Source: an uncultured Neomegalonema sp.
GTDB lineage: Bacteria > Pseudomonadota > Alphaproteobacteria > Rhodobacterales > Rhodobacteraceae
Length of the DNA: 34,429 bases
Direction of reading: 5' to 3'
NCBI GenBank assembly: GCA_937958345.1
Contig: CALGNW010000103.1
Span: 1 to 34,429 of the forward strand
Below the pieces are notes generated by a model. The model was not told where the DNA came from. It did not search any database and worked only from the letters and a program-made list of their open reading frames with translations. A program made the position numbers and the translations under genes. Below are positions 34,021 to 34,429 of this stretch, piece after piece; position 1 is the first letter of the stretch; each line of letters begins with the position of its first letter.

Positions 34021-34429
34021 CGCTGTCCCCTGTCGCCGCCGTCATTGCGCTGTGTCTGGCCTTTGCGGCGGCGCAGGGGTTGAGCTATCCGCTATTGGCG
34101 ATCTTGCAGCAGAAAATGGGCCTCTCCCCCGCCTTCATCGGGCTGTCCGCAGCGATGACGCCGCTGGGGATACTTGTGTCCTCATGGCTGACCCCGCGAT
34201 TGATGGCGCGGTTCGGCCTGTGGCGGCTGGGGGTTTGGTCGGGGCTGGCGGTTTCGGCCGTGTATCTGATGATTTGGGCGGTCCCGAACCCGTATCTGTG
34301 GCTGCCACTGCGGTTTGCCTTGGGTTTTCTCATCAATTTTCAGTTCATGGTCGCGGATTTGACGACCATCTCGCTTGCGCCGCCTGAAAAGCGCGGGCGC
34401 TATATCGCGGGGATGGTGTGCCTGATGCA
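34017..34429 (+). CDS. Major facilitator superfamily transporter (5' part, runs off the window)
   Basis: The first 137 residues are seen: hydrophobic segments at about 5-25, 40-58, 70-88 and 92-115, with a loop [12 protein letters not shown] resembling the MFS A-motif region, and [11 protein letters not shown] near the visible end. Substrate unknown. It is translationally coupled to hisA through the ATGA overlap. Confidence 0.85.
   Translation, partial: MTLSPVAAVIALCLAFAAAQGLSYPLLAILQQKMGLSPAFIGLSAAMTPLGILVSSWLTPRLMARFGLWRLGVWSGLAVSAVYLMIWAVPNPYLWLPLRFALGFLINFQFMVADLTTISLAPPEKRGRYIAGMVCLM

Overview
The window looks like chromosomal DNA of an alphaproteobacterium, most likely of the Rhodobacterales (roseobacter/Paracoccaceae) type. 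This is inferred from gene content: a CcrM-type GANTC methylase beside rnhB, an IalB-family protein beside rlmN, a HisKA_2-type sensor kinase, a dnaK-dnaJ pair, and a Tad pilus cluster of cpa/tad genes. The DNA is GC-rich. Genes sit close together and several are coupled by ATGA or TGATG overlaps. I see no phage, IS element, CRISPR array, rRNA or tRNA.

Layout. 1-413: start of a MoxR-type AAA ATPase (minus strand, cut by the window edge), divergent from a zeta-crystallin/PIG3-type quinone oxidoreductase (529-1503). 1555-2475: a CRP-like regulator (minus) with a perfect TGTGA-N6-TCACA site upstream. On the far side of that site is a structured stretch ending in a plus-strand terminator, which I propose as a small RNA. 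2504-5967 (minus): a 12-repeat Sel1 protein, rlmN and an IalB-like exported protein. 5968-6347: a non-coding region with palindromes. 6348-16033: a small Hpt phosphotransfer protein followed by cpaB-cpaC-cpaD-cpaE-cpaF-tadB-tadC, with hairpins in three of the gaps and a strong terminator at the end. Pilin, prepilin peptidase and TadD/E/F/G are not here. 16240-19502: a taurine/sulfonate-type ABC transporter whose permease carries an extra domain of about 125 residues.

19504-23178 (minus): a ThDP-dependent enzyme, a Tat-exported rhodanese coupled to S-formylglutathione hydrolase, and folK. 23272-24449: an NYN-domain protein overlapping a UDGb-type uracil-DNA glycosylase. 24504-27840 (minus): dnaK-dnaJ with a probable heat-shock promoter, a leader hairpin and intercistronic hairpins. 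27980-29119: a PAS sensor histidine kinase. 29405-31259 (minus): ccrM and rnhB, with three GANTC sites around the ccrM promoter. 31273-31837: a ParE-type toxin with its upstream partner. 31868-33238: an SDR oxidoreductase and a Cys-rich exported protein (minus). 33295-34429: hisA overlapping the start of an MFS transporter.

The main accessory function is surface attachment (Tad secretion machine plus a phosphorelay protein). The rest is mostly housekeeping: translation quality, proteostasis, DNA repair and methylation, formaldehyde detoxification, and folate and histidine synthesis. The most interesting non-coding signals are the CRP site with the proposed divergent small RNA, the 13-nt inverted repeat flanking the hpt gene, the methylation sites at ccrM, and the serial hairpins in the tad operon.
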